A stretch of DNA of 64,000 nt from Corbicula japonica (GCA_038501625.1 JAZAYU010000009.1:7430396-7494395); one strand, 5' to 3'; counted from the first letter of the stretch, positions 31,086-43,965 are shown. Numbers and translations are program-made. Notes: generated by a model not told the origin, from the sequence alone.

Positions 31086-32612
31086 GATGAGCTCTACTCA
31101 AATTATTAAAATCATATTCTTGAATTGCCCAGTGGCCCTGCCCTGGGTTTTTTTTCTTTTAAAATCTGTTTTTAATCTTTGATCTTCTACAGTTATCAAC
31201 CAGATTTTGGCACAAACTTTACACCATCTTAAAATTCAATCTTTCCTGAACATTTCATTCACTGGTTGTTCAGTGATAAAATTTGAAACAAAAATTTTAG
31301 TAGCAGGGTGAAAATTTCAAGTGTCAAAATTCCAATAGTTTTACCTGTCTTCAGCTATATTTAGATTCAAAATATGTTAAGATGTATTAGTTCATTGCTC
31401 AAGTTGCTGGTCAAATGACCTACTGAACTTTCCTGCTTAGATCTGTGTTATGCAATATTAAGAACTTTGCTCTGGAAGTTTTTATAAGGTAAATTTTGTC
31501 ATTTTTAGACTGGAGCGCGCATGCGCGACAGTCTTAAGTAACGATGCCGTGAACTCTGCGACGCGTGTATCATTGCGACCACGAGAGCGTATCAAGTAAG
31601 TGGGGTTTTGTGGTCACCACGAGAGCAGGCCGAAATGTTCTGCACAAGTGTGAAGCACAATGCAGCACACCATTCCACGAATGCTGAGCGATTGATAGTA
31701 AGTTTCCGTGTAATTTTGGAGCATCCATGCCAAAAACGCCAGCTAACAAATGTAGAGTGAAATAACGACCAGCTACGACAGTGAACAAGCAAATGAATAT
31801 GCATGAGTAGTTTAGTTACGCCTGAAAGATTTAGTAGTTGTGTGGCATAAAAAGTAGTGCATTTTAAGAAAATACAAATATTTCGAGAAGGAATGCGAAC
31901 TTTGAAAGATAATGCTACAAATAAAAACAAGAAAACAATTTAATGTTGTTGTTCGGACAACTATGAAAGGATATTAAATAAACGATTAAAAACAAATCAG
32001 TCACGTGACAAGCGGGAGATAGCGTGGGTTGCCATTTTGGTTAGGTTGGATTAGTTGTGCCCGACAACCGTTAACAAGCTTTGATCTGTTTCCAACAAGC
32101 GTTAAATTCGCCGGCATCCGTTTATTCAAAATCGACATGTCATAATTTTCTGTTTCTTGCATTGTAAACACAGGTCGCTTTTCAATACACACCTCATTCA
32201 AGGTTAAGCAATGGGCGATTTGACCAATCACAATCGAACTTTACTATCAGCTGGATAACTCCGCCTCTCCACGTGGTCGCAAGTCTGACGGTGTCGTTTG
32301 ATCGTATTTTGGCTCTGCTGTTGATATTCTTAATTAATAGCGGATGGGTTTGACATAATGTTCAATGATTTTAAAGAGATGCGATCGTGAGTAATAATTT
32401 GGTTATTCTTTGTTCTGTGATAAGAAGACAAACACTTCGAAAAATGTACTGTAAACATGTATGAAAATAATTGCGCGATAATTGATTTGTTTAAACAAAT
32501 CTATTGGCAAGTTGCAGTTAGAACTTATATTGCAAAAGAAATGCATTCTGTGGCATATTACTGCGCTATCATCGTAACGATCAGTTCATTTTCGTCGGAC
32601 ACATTTTCAATT
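31086..32612. other. No gene seen; palindromic CpG-rich site at 31507
   Basis: 31086-31500 is AT-rich. 31500-31620 is CpG-bearing and holds the site at 31507-31534, described separately. Two overlapping minus-strand frames at 31570-31930 show no domain. Confidence 0.4.
31507..31534. promoter_or_regulatory. NRF1-type palindrome inside a longer inverted repeat
   Basis: GCGCATGCGC (31517-31526) matches the NRF1 core palindrome. It is framed by AGACTG (31507) and CAGTCT (ending 31534), making a 28 bp imperfect palindrome. The CpG-rich setting is unusual here. NRF1 sites mark many animal housekeeping promoters; no gene start could be tied to it. Confidence 0.3.
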
Positions 32613-32928
32613 ATGGTTGTGCGAAAGAACGACGACTCATCGATTCTATCTTATTTCAAGAGAAACCGGCCCTGTGAGGCTGATGCCAATTCTGAACTTC
32701 AAAATTCAAGAAATGAGATCGAGATCATTCCGGAAAGCCATTCAAGAGCGACTCTGACGACGCAAAGTACCCCTTCACGTCGGGAAATTACTCCGACGCC
32801 GGACGCGGTACCCCAATATGCCGAGACACTGAATCAACGCCGGCTACCTCGAACAGCCAGTTCGATCCAGTCAGGTGTCGATCCTAAGTGGAAGAAAGTC
32901 TACTCCTGGTTGCAAGAAGTTGGCAATG
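32613..32928 (+). CDS. First exon of a hAT/ZNF862-like protein, cut at a microsatellite
   Basis: From the ATG at 32613: MVVRKNDDSSILSYFKR, a PIP-box-like 'SILSYF' motif common at the start of hAT-derived zinc-finger proteins. A Ser/Thr/Pro-rich linker follows, then 'DPKWKKVYSWLQEVGNG', the segment that normally precedes the first CxxC zinc finger. The reading frame then enters the (TA)44 tract at 32931 and loses sense. A weak donor (G|GTTATA) sits at the edge, so splicing is not excluded. The frame is open upstream to 32457, but the ATG at 32613 fits the family. Either a truncated transposon-derived gene or the 5' end of a spliced one whose downstream exons I could not find. Confidence 0.5.
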
Positions 32929-32929
32929 G

Positions 32930-32930
<1 letters not shown>

Positions 32931-33019
<89 letters not shown>
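32931..33019. repeat. (TA)n microsatellite, about 44 units
   Basis: Uninterrupted TA dinucleotides directly following the hAT-like exon. Length may be affected by sequencing or assembly. Confidence 0.98.
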
Positions 33020-33022
<3 letters not shown>

Positions 33023-35440
33023 CTTAATAACTCAATTTTCATGCTACTATAATTAAAAGGGAAATATGCATATCAGGAATCGCCACACTAATAAAACACA
33101 GCCTCCCCCTGCATCAAAAAGAAGAGAGGAAAATAAATGATTTGTTTGTTGATTGTTTAACAAAAAAGAGAACCGTATGGGTTAGCGCCTTGGAACAGTC
33201 AGTGGCACAATAATTTGCTACTGGGGGTTTAAATCAGGTTCTAGGGTGCACTATATAATTCATTATACCTGTTTGTGTTAACTGAATACCTATTATGATA
33301 TTATTTATATAAATATATATATGAAGCTGTCTATATGTTTACTGGTATCGTAAATTAATTTAATTTCAGATTGTGAGTGGGGTTTTCCACCTTATCAAGA
33401 GTGAAGACAAAGCTTAGAAGCAGGCTTAACAATTCAACATTAAATTCATTGTTAATGATATCGATGGAAGGTCCTGATGTACTGAAGTTTGATTATAATA
33501 AGGCAGTCAGCACTAGGGCCTCTAGAAAAAAAAGAGGCGTCTGAAAGTTTAATCCTAATCCTGTCAGTTGTAACGAAACACTGAGTTTGATATGTGTGAG
33601 ATATCTTGGACAATGAAGGTGAAAAACTAACTATACAGAGTATATAGTTGACATTGTAACTTGATGAGATCAGATCAGTTTATGTAATTAAAACACATGT
33701 TGACATACTGTCTACACATTGTTTCACATTATTTATGTTTTTAAACTTTGTACCTTTGTTGGCTCTAAAGAGATAAAAAAACATCTATGTACTATATACA
33801 GCTGTTGCAGTAAACTTTGGTACAAATATAAAACTGTATAAAATGATAGTTAAAAAATAAAGTTTCGCGAGCTAAAATCCACGAAACGTCCAGCGACAAC
33901 CCTTCCAAAAATCCTGGGGAGACCGTAAGTAATTTGGCGAATATTTTTGTTAATGCATTGTTGCGATCGACGTAAAAATTAAGATTGTAACTGTTTCAGT
34001 CTCTTTAGGTACGTGAGCCTTGTGCATTTCATTGTTGACACTACTCAGTTGTGGCGGAGCCTAATCATCGTTATTCTAGCAAAATTTAACCACTAATCAT
34101 ACACTCCTGCATCAAAAAGACCCCCAACCTAAGATTAAGGTGAAAACAAAGTGGAAAACCTTATTTCCTTGCATCAAAATACAAGTACCTGCATCTATTG
34201 GAATGTCTGAATATAATGAATTATTTGCTAATGTTGATGTTATTTACTGTCACAAAGTTTAACGAAAAAAATCACACATAGTTTCATATGTTTAAAGTAA
34301 TGATATCTGTGCAGGGCAAGTTCGATTCAACCAGCGCGCCAGTCTTTCAACTCTTTCAGCGCTTTGATCTATGGAAACTGACCAAATAAACATTCTTACT
34401 TTATAGCACTTTAAATATCAGGCTTTTCTTAATATTTTATTCACTGTTTGTAAGTAAAACAACAACTACAACAAATTTGAAGCACATTCTAAAAATGTTC
34501 AGACTATATTAACCCTTTCCTTCATAGACTCAACTTTATTACGTGGACGAACCCCTTTGCACTCAAGGTTTTGAGTTAATCAATATACGCGCTTGGTCTA
34601 TAACTCTGAAACTACTTGATATACCAACTTAAAACTTGGAATATTTATTCATAATAATAACACTATATCTAGGTAAACCTTCAACTCTATCACAAATATT
34701 TGCCTCTCTTTACTTAGATTTTGCATTATGCTTGTTGCTGTTGTCAAATAACTTTAAAAACTACTACGGATATCAACTTCAAACCTGAAGTACATTTTCA
34801 CAATCATGATCTAAATAGCTCTCACTAAGACATATACTATTTTTAGGCTGTTCCTCTTCTTCACTTAGAGTAAACGTTAAAGTTTTTTTTATTCATTTGG
34901 CCAATCACTTCAACAGTATTTTCAATGTTCTCTTTCATTATTGACTTGTTAATATTATTCCTGTTTTCACATGAATTGGTCGTTCTTATTTTACTTTAAA
35001 TATTTAAATGAAACAACAACTATCCCAAATAACGCCAAACACTAATTATTTTCAAAATCTATTCGAATAGTCGAGCGTGTTCTCTCCTCTGACAGCTCTC
35101 GCATTAATAAACATCGTTTAATGCATGAAGTCTGTTTTAAATTTCGAAAACATTTCAAAAGCGCTTATAGATTAGTTTAGTTTATTAATATTTAACGATG
35201 TATTCATTACACACATTGACACTTGTTTATCTCTGCTCAATCACAGAGCTCATGTTCTTTATGTTCTTTTCAAAAATTACATGGACTATGAAGACGCGAC
35301 GTTAAGAAACGCACAATATATATTACCATATTTTGACGTCTTTATGTTCTTTTATTAAAATTGTCTTGCTGAACCAAAATAAATTGTATTGTTCCGATTT
35401 TATAGTATAATATTGCATTGTATTATACATGTTTTATATT
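33020..35440. other. No gene seen; fragments of dispersed repeats
   Basis: 'gttagcgccttggaacagtc' with 'agtggca' at 33181 recurs near 48476. 34105-34210 is a diverged copy of the right arm of the 41614-42146 element ('gcatctattg' end). 'atattcattattcg'-type AT-rich DNA fills the rest. Confidence 0.45.
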
Positions 35441-35443
35441 GTT

Positions 35444-37249
35444 TCACTTCATAGAGTATACTCGGATAATATTATCGTTTTCACAAGCGACAATTATACG
35501 TTTGCGTTGCTGGTCTACTTTGAGTAATTGGATAGGTGGCAAACCAGTGATGATAATTCTAGCGTCTGAATAATCGTTTATAGACAAATAGAGAACTATT
35601 CCAGACTCCGTGCTCACATAAATTCCTTCATGATCAGCAGCAATGTTCGTTATTTCATCTCTTTTTATCATTTTTCCGCCAACGAAATACCACTTTTCTT
35701 TTGCGAAAAATCCACTCTTGTCATTTTTTAGACTAAAACAAAGAATCCTGTTTACTTCTGCAACTACCAAGTCATTTTCGTCTGTTAACAATATTGTTTG
35801 AGTATTGTTTAAATTGAGCCGTATGCTTTTCGTGTTACTGTCACATACTCGAAAATTTCGAGCCTTTTGAAAAATAGTTCCATCGTATGGGTTTAAAATG
35901 TGCAGCTCAATAATGTCGTGTTTGGCATTGTTTTTCTCACTTATGTCTTTGTCTGTCATTAGTACAACAATATTTTCTCCATTCCATGACAATCCATTGT
36001 TATACAGTTTCGTTGTGAAGCCTCCTTGGTAAGTTATTGTTTTTTTTCATTGATGTTAATTTTGTATCTATTTATTCTTCTAACTTTTGAAAAACTTACT
36101 GCAATTTCATCATGATCAATTTGACAGCATCGTAATGGTTTTCCCGGAAGTCTTAAAGAATTCAAAATTACAAATTCAGGTGACATCAGCTTTATTTTTG
36201 TGTTGTTATAATCAAGAAGCAATATATACTTCTCGGTTACATGTGTGTCAATAATGCAACATTCTTTGTTTTCAATACATTCACTGATGTTGAAACAAAT
36301 TGGTGATGGGTAAACGATCATTTTATGTGAGGACTCCGTAACTGTTTTTATGTAGTTTTCTTTTTGTGTTTCTGTTGTTCTTTCTTGCTCTTGTATTTCA
36401 TCACTTGAAATTTCTATTTTCATACTAACTGGCTCATTTTTACTTTCCTGATTTATTACAGAAACTTTTCCAACAGAATGTAGCTCTAATAGAGATGGAT
36501 TTCTCTCAAAATGAAGTCTCGGCTGACTTTTGCGTTCAAGGCTCATTGCCTTCTTTTTAAGAGAAATTGTTCTTTCAGTCAGTATGCGAGTAACTAATAT
36601 TTCTTGATTCTTATCTCCACTTTCTGAAACTGCTTTTAATACCTCTTGTTGTCTGGCACAAGATTGTTCGACATTTTTTTAATTCGGTAAAATCTTTATC
36701 AATTTCAAACGAGACAGAATCAAACACCTGATTCAATTCTACTGTGAAGTTATTGTCCATCTCGTTCAGTTTCAAAATAGTATTTTCCTTTAGTTTAGTT
36801 TTTTCTTCCATAATGTTCGTCTTGTCTAAATATAAAACCTTTTTATATATTTCAGCTTTCTCTGTGCAATCTTTAACGATACTTAACGTACCTTCAAGTA
36901 AAAGTTGCACATCGACGTTTTGATTATCATTCTTTGCCTCTTCAGTTAAATTGTCAACCATATTACATGTACTATGTTTCTCTAAGCAACAGACGGCACA
37001 TATAAAATCGTCGTGTTCTTTGCAATAGTGAGTTACATTGATTCCAGCGTGACCTTTACACATTGTCATGTCTCGCAAGTCTCTTAGTATTTCCGCATTT
37101 TCTGGTATACGATCCTGCAACAACGAATATTCCCGTGTCAGTTTGGATTTTCTATGATCTTTAGTGCAGCCCCTGCACAGGTATTCAGCACAGGTCAGAC
37201 AAGAAAAATTTTGATGCAAGGCATCAGTCGGCGGGAGAAGGATTGTCAT
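35444..37249 (-). pseudogene. Broken paralogue of the B-box gene
   Basis: Three consecutive frames (37249-36611, 36546-36034 and 35992-35444) align in order with the intact gene at 28584-30545. Breaks lie at a T7 run (36676-36682) and a T8 run (about 36040-36047), each a single-base shift. All downstream sense is preserved up to the same C-terminus 'VACENDNIIRVYS'. The N-terminus departs from the intact copy before 'CLTCAEYLCRGC', so the first CxxC pair of B-box 1 is missing. B-box 2 ('CKGH', 'CKEHDDFICAVCC') is intact. The 12-residue repeats are absent. Either a pseudogene or a functional gene with two homopolymer errors in the assembly; the truncated B-box favours decay or a missing upstream exon. 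Confidence 0.8.
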
Positions 37250-38004
37250 GTAATTACAACAATGTAATCACACTGCTCTGACGAAATCTGAATGACTGAG
37301 ATTATTACGGTCTATTACTACAAAAATCAGAACATACGCAGTGAAACAGTCAACATCCCGATAGTACGGGCTTTTGTCGTTTTAAAAAATCATCACATGA
37401 AAAAAATCAAAGCACTGAAAGGGCTGCAAGCCAGCGGAGCGTAAACATAATCGAAATAAAACAAACACATAATGTTCGATGTAACAGGAATTCCAGTTTT
37501 ATTCCAGTTATGAAGATTTATAATAACTAAACAGAATGAAGAAACTCCTATAGAAGACATGTTATGTGCTTGCAACATTGTGGGTTTCCTATGTTGAATG
37601 ACATATAGATATGTGATATAAGTTAAATTGCAGTAAAATTTTCACTGTAAATAAACAAAAAAAAGAAGAAGCTGTGTTTGGACAACACAGATGCCCCGGT
37701 AGCGAAGTTTGTCATGGTACAAATTTAAAATCATAAAACAATTTAAAACAGCAAGAAATCACAAGTTAGTTCTAAATAATGGAAAAAAAGAACTTTCGAT
37801 CTTGTGCCAGAACCTGAGCATAAAAAGAATTTTACATGAAAATCAATTAATGTAACATATTTATAATCTAAGATTATAATGTACAGATTATTCATGACAA
37901 AATTGGGAAAGTTACAGAATTTTATGTAATTAATGCTTAGGCATTATTACAAACACTGATGATGCAAGTATTTAGAGGGTGGGCATTTATTAGAGGCACA
38001 TGAT
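37250..38004. other. No gene seen
   Basis: AT-rich intergenic DNA upstream of the B-box paralogue. No repeat or exon recognised. Confidence 0.45.
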
Positions 38005-38460
38005 TGAAATTGAGAAATATCCAACATTCTGAAACAGATAAACCATTTCTCTAAGTACAAAATGGGAAGATAACCTCAGAAATAAGGTAGCTGGAGTTAT
38101 TTAACTTGTCAGGGTCATGACCTGTGCACTGTTAAGTAAGTGTGTTAAATTCAATGAGAAATATCCAACTTTCAGAAACAGGTTAACCATTTATCTCTTA
38201 GTATGAAATGGGGAGATAACCCCAGGAATAAGCTAGCCAGAAATATGTAACTTGTAAGCGTCATAAACTATGCACTGTTAAGCGAGTGTGAGAACTTTCA
38301 TGCCAATTAATGCCCTTAGTAGAAATTGAGAAATATTCAACTTGCCGAAACAGGTTAACCATTTATCTCCAAGTACAAAACGGGGAGATAATCCCAGAAA
38401 AAAGGTACACAGAGTTATGTTTCTTGCTAATGCTCTTTGTAGAAATTGAGGGGGATTGCA
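38005..38460. repeat. Imperfect tandem repeat, about three units of 144-172 bp
   Basis: 'gagaaatatccaac' is followed by 'gaaacaggttaaccatttat', 'agtacaaaa.ggggagataa' and 'gttatgtaacttgtaagcgt' at about 38012, 38156 and 38328. Copies are diverged and contain indels. The third decays after 38440. Confidence 0.75.
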
Positions 38461-41155
38461 TAAAAATACCAATAACTCAGATACAACAATCATTGAAAAT
38501 TATCCAATACAATAGTTGCTAGAAATGGGAATATTCAACAAAATAAAACTGGTCAAAATATTGACAAAAGTAATTTTGAGGAAATGTTTAAATAAATGAG
38601 AAAGGGGACATTAAAAGCAATTGAACAGGACAAATACAAAAACATTACAGGATACATTTATGTTTGATCGAGCAATACCAGGATCAAAATACATCACTGC
38701 CCAGAATGCCTAGCCCTGGGTTTATGCAACTCAATATTTACACAAATAAAAATTTTGATGATAGCGAGAGTTTAAACCTAGTTGGTTTGATGACTACTCA
38801 TCTCTTCATTAGTTATGAAACATTACATTTTATCTTTTATTTGCAATTACTCATTTAGAGGGACATTTATATACATGTATTATGCTCTTTCTCAAAGATT
38901 TGCATAAAAGTGCCTCGTTTTTAGCTTGTTGCACAAAAAACTGCCATGTTTTTTTTAGATCTATCTATTTCACTGTCCTTTTGATATCCAAGTTTGAGCT
39001 CTAATTACGATGCGGTATTTTATGTTTTTGATATGCTTTAAAGTCTTTAACAGGCTCAATGCAACCGAGCCTGTAATAGTTTCACATTTTTCGTCTTCGG
39101 TGGTTTTCAAAGTGACCTTTTAATCTATTTTAAGAAAACAAAACTTAAACGATTGTTTTGAAATAAAAACTTGGTAACCATTCTATACGTGCTTCTGTAT
39201 TTTTATCATTTAAACTTTAACTATTTAATTTATGTTACAAAACTTCCGCCGCCATAAAGTTCAAAACTTGCCCTTGAATATATGCATTATTAACGAAATA
39301 CGAATTGATTTGTTTTGATTCCCATATTCCCTCTCAAAACCGCATATATCTATGCGTTCTCTTCTTGGGGTCTATAGTGAACGGGTGGACTCGTCGCAGT
39401 TGCAATCCAAATTGAGTTTTACTTGTAAAAGATTTCCGGGGATACCCGTGACCCCAATGACTGCTTCCCCATACACATGCAATATAACGGATCTGATTTC
39501 GGTCTTGGGATACTAAACGATAACATTATTTTGACAAGTACAGTAAGGTAGACAACACAAGCACTATCATTTCTATGTAAGGGCGATCTACTAGAATATA
39601 CTGCAAGGAATGCAAAACCAGCCTTTAAAGTACAGAAATAGTTGTTTTCAGAACAGTGGCATAACGACAATTTTTATGATGATAGATTAATTTAAATACA
39701 AATAGTGCTTCTTGAGTTCCTTTAATAGTTTTAGAGAAAATCGTTCAAACAAAAACAAAAGATAATAACAGCATTAAGCTTAAGTGAAAGTAATAAATGC
39801 ATCAGCATCCTAATTTATTGTTTACTGTCTTTTAACGCTCGTCAACTTCAAGTTTGACGAGATCTGCTGAACCAACTAAAACTACATTTTATGAATGTTG
39901 GTAATGAATACTGAATATTATAAGCGTGGCTTTTCTCTCAATGTACAAATAAGTATCGACTGTGGAAAGTTCTATGGTACCTCTTTGAGCATTCGCGTTA
40001 ATGTAACATATTCATCAGATTCGCTGGCGCTTAAACAACGTAATTATTTCTACACGTCCTGAAAAAAATAAATTACGTCTACTAGAGACATGATTATTTA
40101 TATTGATGCTTTTTGCCAGTTCACGTCTTCTTCATGTTTCAATAAATCAAACATCAGCCGTTCAACTTTGCTTGCATGCTTTAAAGTAACAGAATTGTAC
40201 AATGTTTATATGTTCTCTTGTTTATGTTTGTACATGTACATACAGAGAAATGTAAATGGAAATAAACTTGAAACTTGAAACATCAACTAAATTCACAAAT
40301 AGTTTGTCAGATACAGTCTGTGTGACTTTGATCGACAGAAAACTGGCCATATCATTGACTTACATTGGTCCAAAAGTAAATACATGAACGAATACATACC
40401 TACTTATTCTTTTAATTTATTTGCTAATGACCGACTAGCTTTTTGGAAAGCTAAAACTTGTAATTTTATATTCATGCTTTATAGCAACACATCACAACTT
40501 AAAACAATGCCATTAGCCTTATAAATGTCATTTAGTAAATGAAAGAGGCACAACAAATTTTTTTGTGTTAGTCATATAGTATGGAAATTGTTGGGTTAGC
40601 AAAATTGTATTTATTTCATATATTGTTATAGCTTATTTCTTTACCTTGTACTATGTCTCTTGAATATTTCCACTTTCAACGTAAATAGACAGGGACCACG
40701 TGAAAGGCTGTTTGATCTTGGTTTCATGTATAACAATGTGTCAGAGGGAGCCAGAGTTATGTTAATGTAACCATATTTTAAGGAAGTGTGCAACCTTATA
40801 AATCAGACAAAGGGGCTCTTTAAATTCATTTTATTAGCTAAAGCCTTTAACAAACACCCTTTCCCCACTGTTATCTGTCAACTTTATTTAGACCCTTTTA
40901 ATGCATGCCCCACATCAATCTGATCTATATATACATTCTTTGAATCTTGACCAGGAAGTACATGTACCTAAAAGATCTAAACATTAACAGACTCTGATTA
41001 GCCAAACTGATATGCATGTTGATATGGTCTACATGTAATCTTGTCACACATGGAATAAAAGCTGCATGGAAAGAGTAGACAAAAACATGGAATACTTGAG
41101 TTTTGCACAGAAAATCCATTTCTAACTTCAACCCTTAACACTATTTATACACCTG
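38461..41155. other. No gene seen; possible LINE 3' end near 40281
   Basis: AT-rich. 'aataaacttgaaacttgaaa' at about 40261-40280 looks like the 3' tail of a non-LTR retrotransposon but no reverse transcriptase is readable upstream. A small hairpin (caggctc/gagcctg) is at 39051-39073. Confidence 0.4.
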
Positions 41156-41159
41156 TATG

Positions 41160-41335
41160 GCATAGGCAAACAGTGTAGATCTAGATCACCCTGCATCTCT
41201 TTTCTGTTTAGTCAGAATCTGCACTATTCACTTTCAGATTCATAAAGTTATTTCTTGACATGACCAATGTAGATCTGATCAGATGGCACAAATGTTCAGT
41301 CTGATCTGGATCTTCACTAGTAACACATGCAATGA
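41160..41335. repeat. Dispersed 'gatctggatc' repeat
   Basis: 'cagtgtagatctagatcacc', then 'atgaccaatgtagatctgat' and 'gtctgatctggatcttcact', matching the units in ZDHHC4 introns (24600-24760 and 25265-25400). Confidence 0.55.
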
Positions 41336-41613
41336 AAGGCACATTTATATAGCAGAAAGGTGCACTTGGTCAATAATTTTTAGTTTTGCCCCTTAGAATG
41401 ACATGAACAATCTTTCTTAGTGAATATTATCATCTTCAACTAAAATTTTAGAAATTACTCTACATGTACATCATAAAGCTATTACAGTTACTATAAGTTA
41501 ATGCATAATTATAATATATATATAATTATTCTTAGTTTGTCATCAGAAATATTAATACATCTATGTTCTTTCAATGCCATTTAGTTAAATTATTTTATTA
41601 GAAGATATCATTT

Positions 41614-42146
41614 AGGGATTTCAAAAGATGCAGATTCTTGCATTTTGATGCAAGCATATTTGATTTTTTTCACTTTTGACCCCCTGGCTAAGTTTAATAT
41701 GTTCTTTTAAATATGTTTTTATTGACAAATTTATCACATCTAATGAGCCAGCGACTGTTCTTTGCTCGTGAAAAGTCTCTTCAGAGGTGCAGGGATTTCG
41801 GATTTCAATAGCTTTTGAAAACCAGGGGTTGTTTGTCCCTGTTGAGAGTTTTTAAGGGGTCATAATCAAATAGTTGCAAGTTACATGGTATATCTTGTGT
41901 TCAACTTGAACTAAACTACTTATAAAAGTGCTTTAACTTCGTTTAAATATATGTTCAGTGGTCTAATATAAGTATTGATTTTATAATTAAAATGCAATAG
42001 ACACAATATTTATCTTTATTCTTGCAATATTCGACCATGATTTCTTCATCAAAAGAACCCAAGCTCAAAGTCAGGAGGGGTCAAATGTAGAAAAAAACTA
42101 ATTTGCTTGCATCAAAATGCAAGAATCTGCATCTATTGAAATCCCT
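41614..42146. mobile_element. Inverted-repeat element, 533 bp
   Basis: The left arm 'agggatttcaaaagatgcag' plus 'attcttgcattttgatgcaa' is mirrored at the right by 'ttgcatcaaaatgcaagaat' plus 'ctgcatctattgaaatccct', about 43 bp with few mismatches. Weaker inverted similarity continues inward ('gaccccctggct' / 'caggaggggtc'). No target duplication seen. A related right-arm fragment is at 34105-34210. Confidence 0.7.
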
Positions 42147-43044
42147 GAGGCAGGAAAATTAAGTCTGACATGGTTTATTTTCAGGTTTAATCCAAACTGA
42201 TCGTCATAATTTTTTTCCTGTTGTTGCAATAATTACCTGGCAAAAACTAGATAATTTAAAAATTAAAATACCAGTTTCTTTAATCCATGTTTGAAGTGGT
42301 CATATTGAAAAAAACAAATATCATTGAAACTTAGGAAGTTAGTTTAAGCTATTCTAGTAAAAAAAAACAACTATTTACCTTGTTAAGACTTGTAAACCTG
42401 GACGGTGTTTAACTGTCAGTGTGATACAGAACTTTGTTTTCCAAAGTGCTTGAAGTGTCTATCTTTAGTAAGACTACATCCTCACCAGAAAATGTAAACA
42501 ATAATCAGATGTGTTTCCATGCAGCTGGTTTTATACAAATCATTATATGCAAAATATGCCAAACTGTTTTAGTAAAGTTGATTGCACATTTATGCATACA
42601 ATGACTGCACACTATTTGGGATAGTTTTAAACAGTTAAAACCCTTATGCCATGACCTTTTGAAATCACAGTAATAAATTTTTTGTCCATGTCTGTGTTTA
42701 TTTGTAATCCTTTCAGGATTTCACGTACTATCTGTCACATATATGTCATGTTAATTCCACTTCCGAAAAACTCAGTTTGCATCATTTTTATAACTTTCAC
42801 AATTTAAATTCGCACGAAACATTAGAAATTTGTTCTAACGAAAGTATTCAATATTTCTGGGAAACACAATCAAGGGGAGATCACCGGAGTTGTGTGTAGT
42901 TTGGGCTAAACGCCGTCTGTGTTACGTAACAATGTCAAACCCGTAAAACAATCGACGCGGTATATAACAAACATTAACAAACAGACCATTGCACGATTCA
43001 AAAAGCAACGTACCATAATTTTATAGTATAATTGCGTTTTGTCC
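42147..43044. other. No gene seen
   Basis: AT-rich. No coding or repeat signal recognised. Confidence 0.45.
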
Positions 43045-43965
43045 CGAAAAACAATCTCACCTATTATGTTCCACAAGATCACACATAAATATAAACACAG
43101 TGCAAAGGTCATCATCCCTGACCGATTATACGGAAACTACGTCTTGCAATGTACAATTAAAACAATGGATGACCAGTATCGCAATTGTACATTTATTCAC
43201 ACCTTTGTTTCCGAACAAAACTCTCACGAATTATGTTCCACAACTTCCAACAGGTACATCTGCAGTGCAACAGTCAACATCCCTGACCGATTATACGGAA
43301 GGACCGGCTACCGTTGTTTTCAAAAACTAGTCACTTGCTCAGGACAACTTATTATTTTAAAATTTAAGAAAAATAAAAAAAATCCTACAAAGCGATGTCA
43401 ATCAGTTCCTATGATACAATTCGTAAACCATTTGTTAATACGTTTTTTTTGCACAACAACTCTCATTAATATATACTGAAAGGATAAAGAAACGCAGGGT
43501 AACAATTGGATAGGCAGGTTCGAAAGCTCATGCTCCACGACGGTTTACACTGAGGCAGTGGAGACAAGTTTTATTCACTTTCGACACATGTTAAGGTGTA
43601 TCATGACCTAATAACTCAATACACAAAGTTTCACTTTATTTGGAGAACGCGTTCTTAATATATCGGAACAAATGTTACCCTGCGTTTCTTTATCCTTTCA
43701 GTATATATATCCGAACAAAAATATAAACATTTCTGAAATTATGCTATTATCCCCACAAATATAGTCACGTGCTCAGGAGAACTTATTATTTGAAAACTTT
43801 TAAAAAATCACTGAAATCCTACAAAGCGATGTCAACCAGTTCCAATGGTACAAATCGTTAACAATTTGTGAATACTTTTTTTTGCAAAACATCTCTAGTT
43901 AATATATATCTGAACAAAAATACAAACATTTCTGATATTATGCTGGTATCCTTCCACATTAAATT
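43045..43965. repeat. Imperfect tandem duplication block, one copy holding a MITE
   Basis: 'atccctgaccgattatacgg' occurs at 43113 and 43269, with 'tctcac.aattatgttccaca' upstream of each. A second repeat pair, 'gtcacttgctcaggacaact' (about 43331) and 'gtcacgtgctcaggagaact' (about 43764), starts about 200 bp copies. The first of these contains the insertion at 43476-43701. Confidence 0.75.
43476..43701. mobile_element. 226 bp MITE with 30 bp TIRs and TATA duplication
   Basis: CTGAAAGGATAAAGAAACGC then 'agggtaaca' is mirrored at the right end by 'tgttaccct' then GCGTTTCTTTATCCTTTCAG, about 29 bp. TATA flanks both ends. The second repeat copy (about 43905) reads through the same point uninterrupted, giving the empty site. 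A lone end-like fragment ('gataaagaaacgcggggaaa') lies at 57221. The superfamily is not determined. Confidence 0.85.

Noticed and set aside
32457..32612. Upstream extension of the hAT-like exon
   Set aside because: Open but hydrophobic and unlike the family N-terminus; the internal ATG at 32613 fits better.
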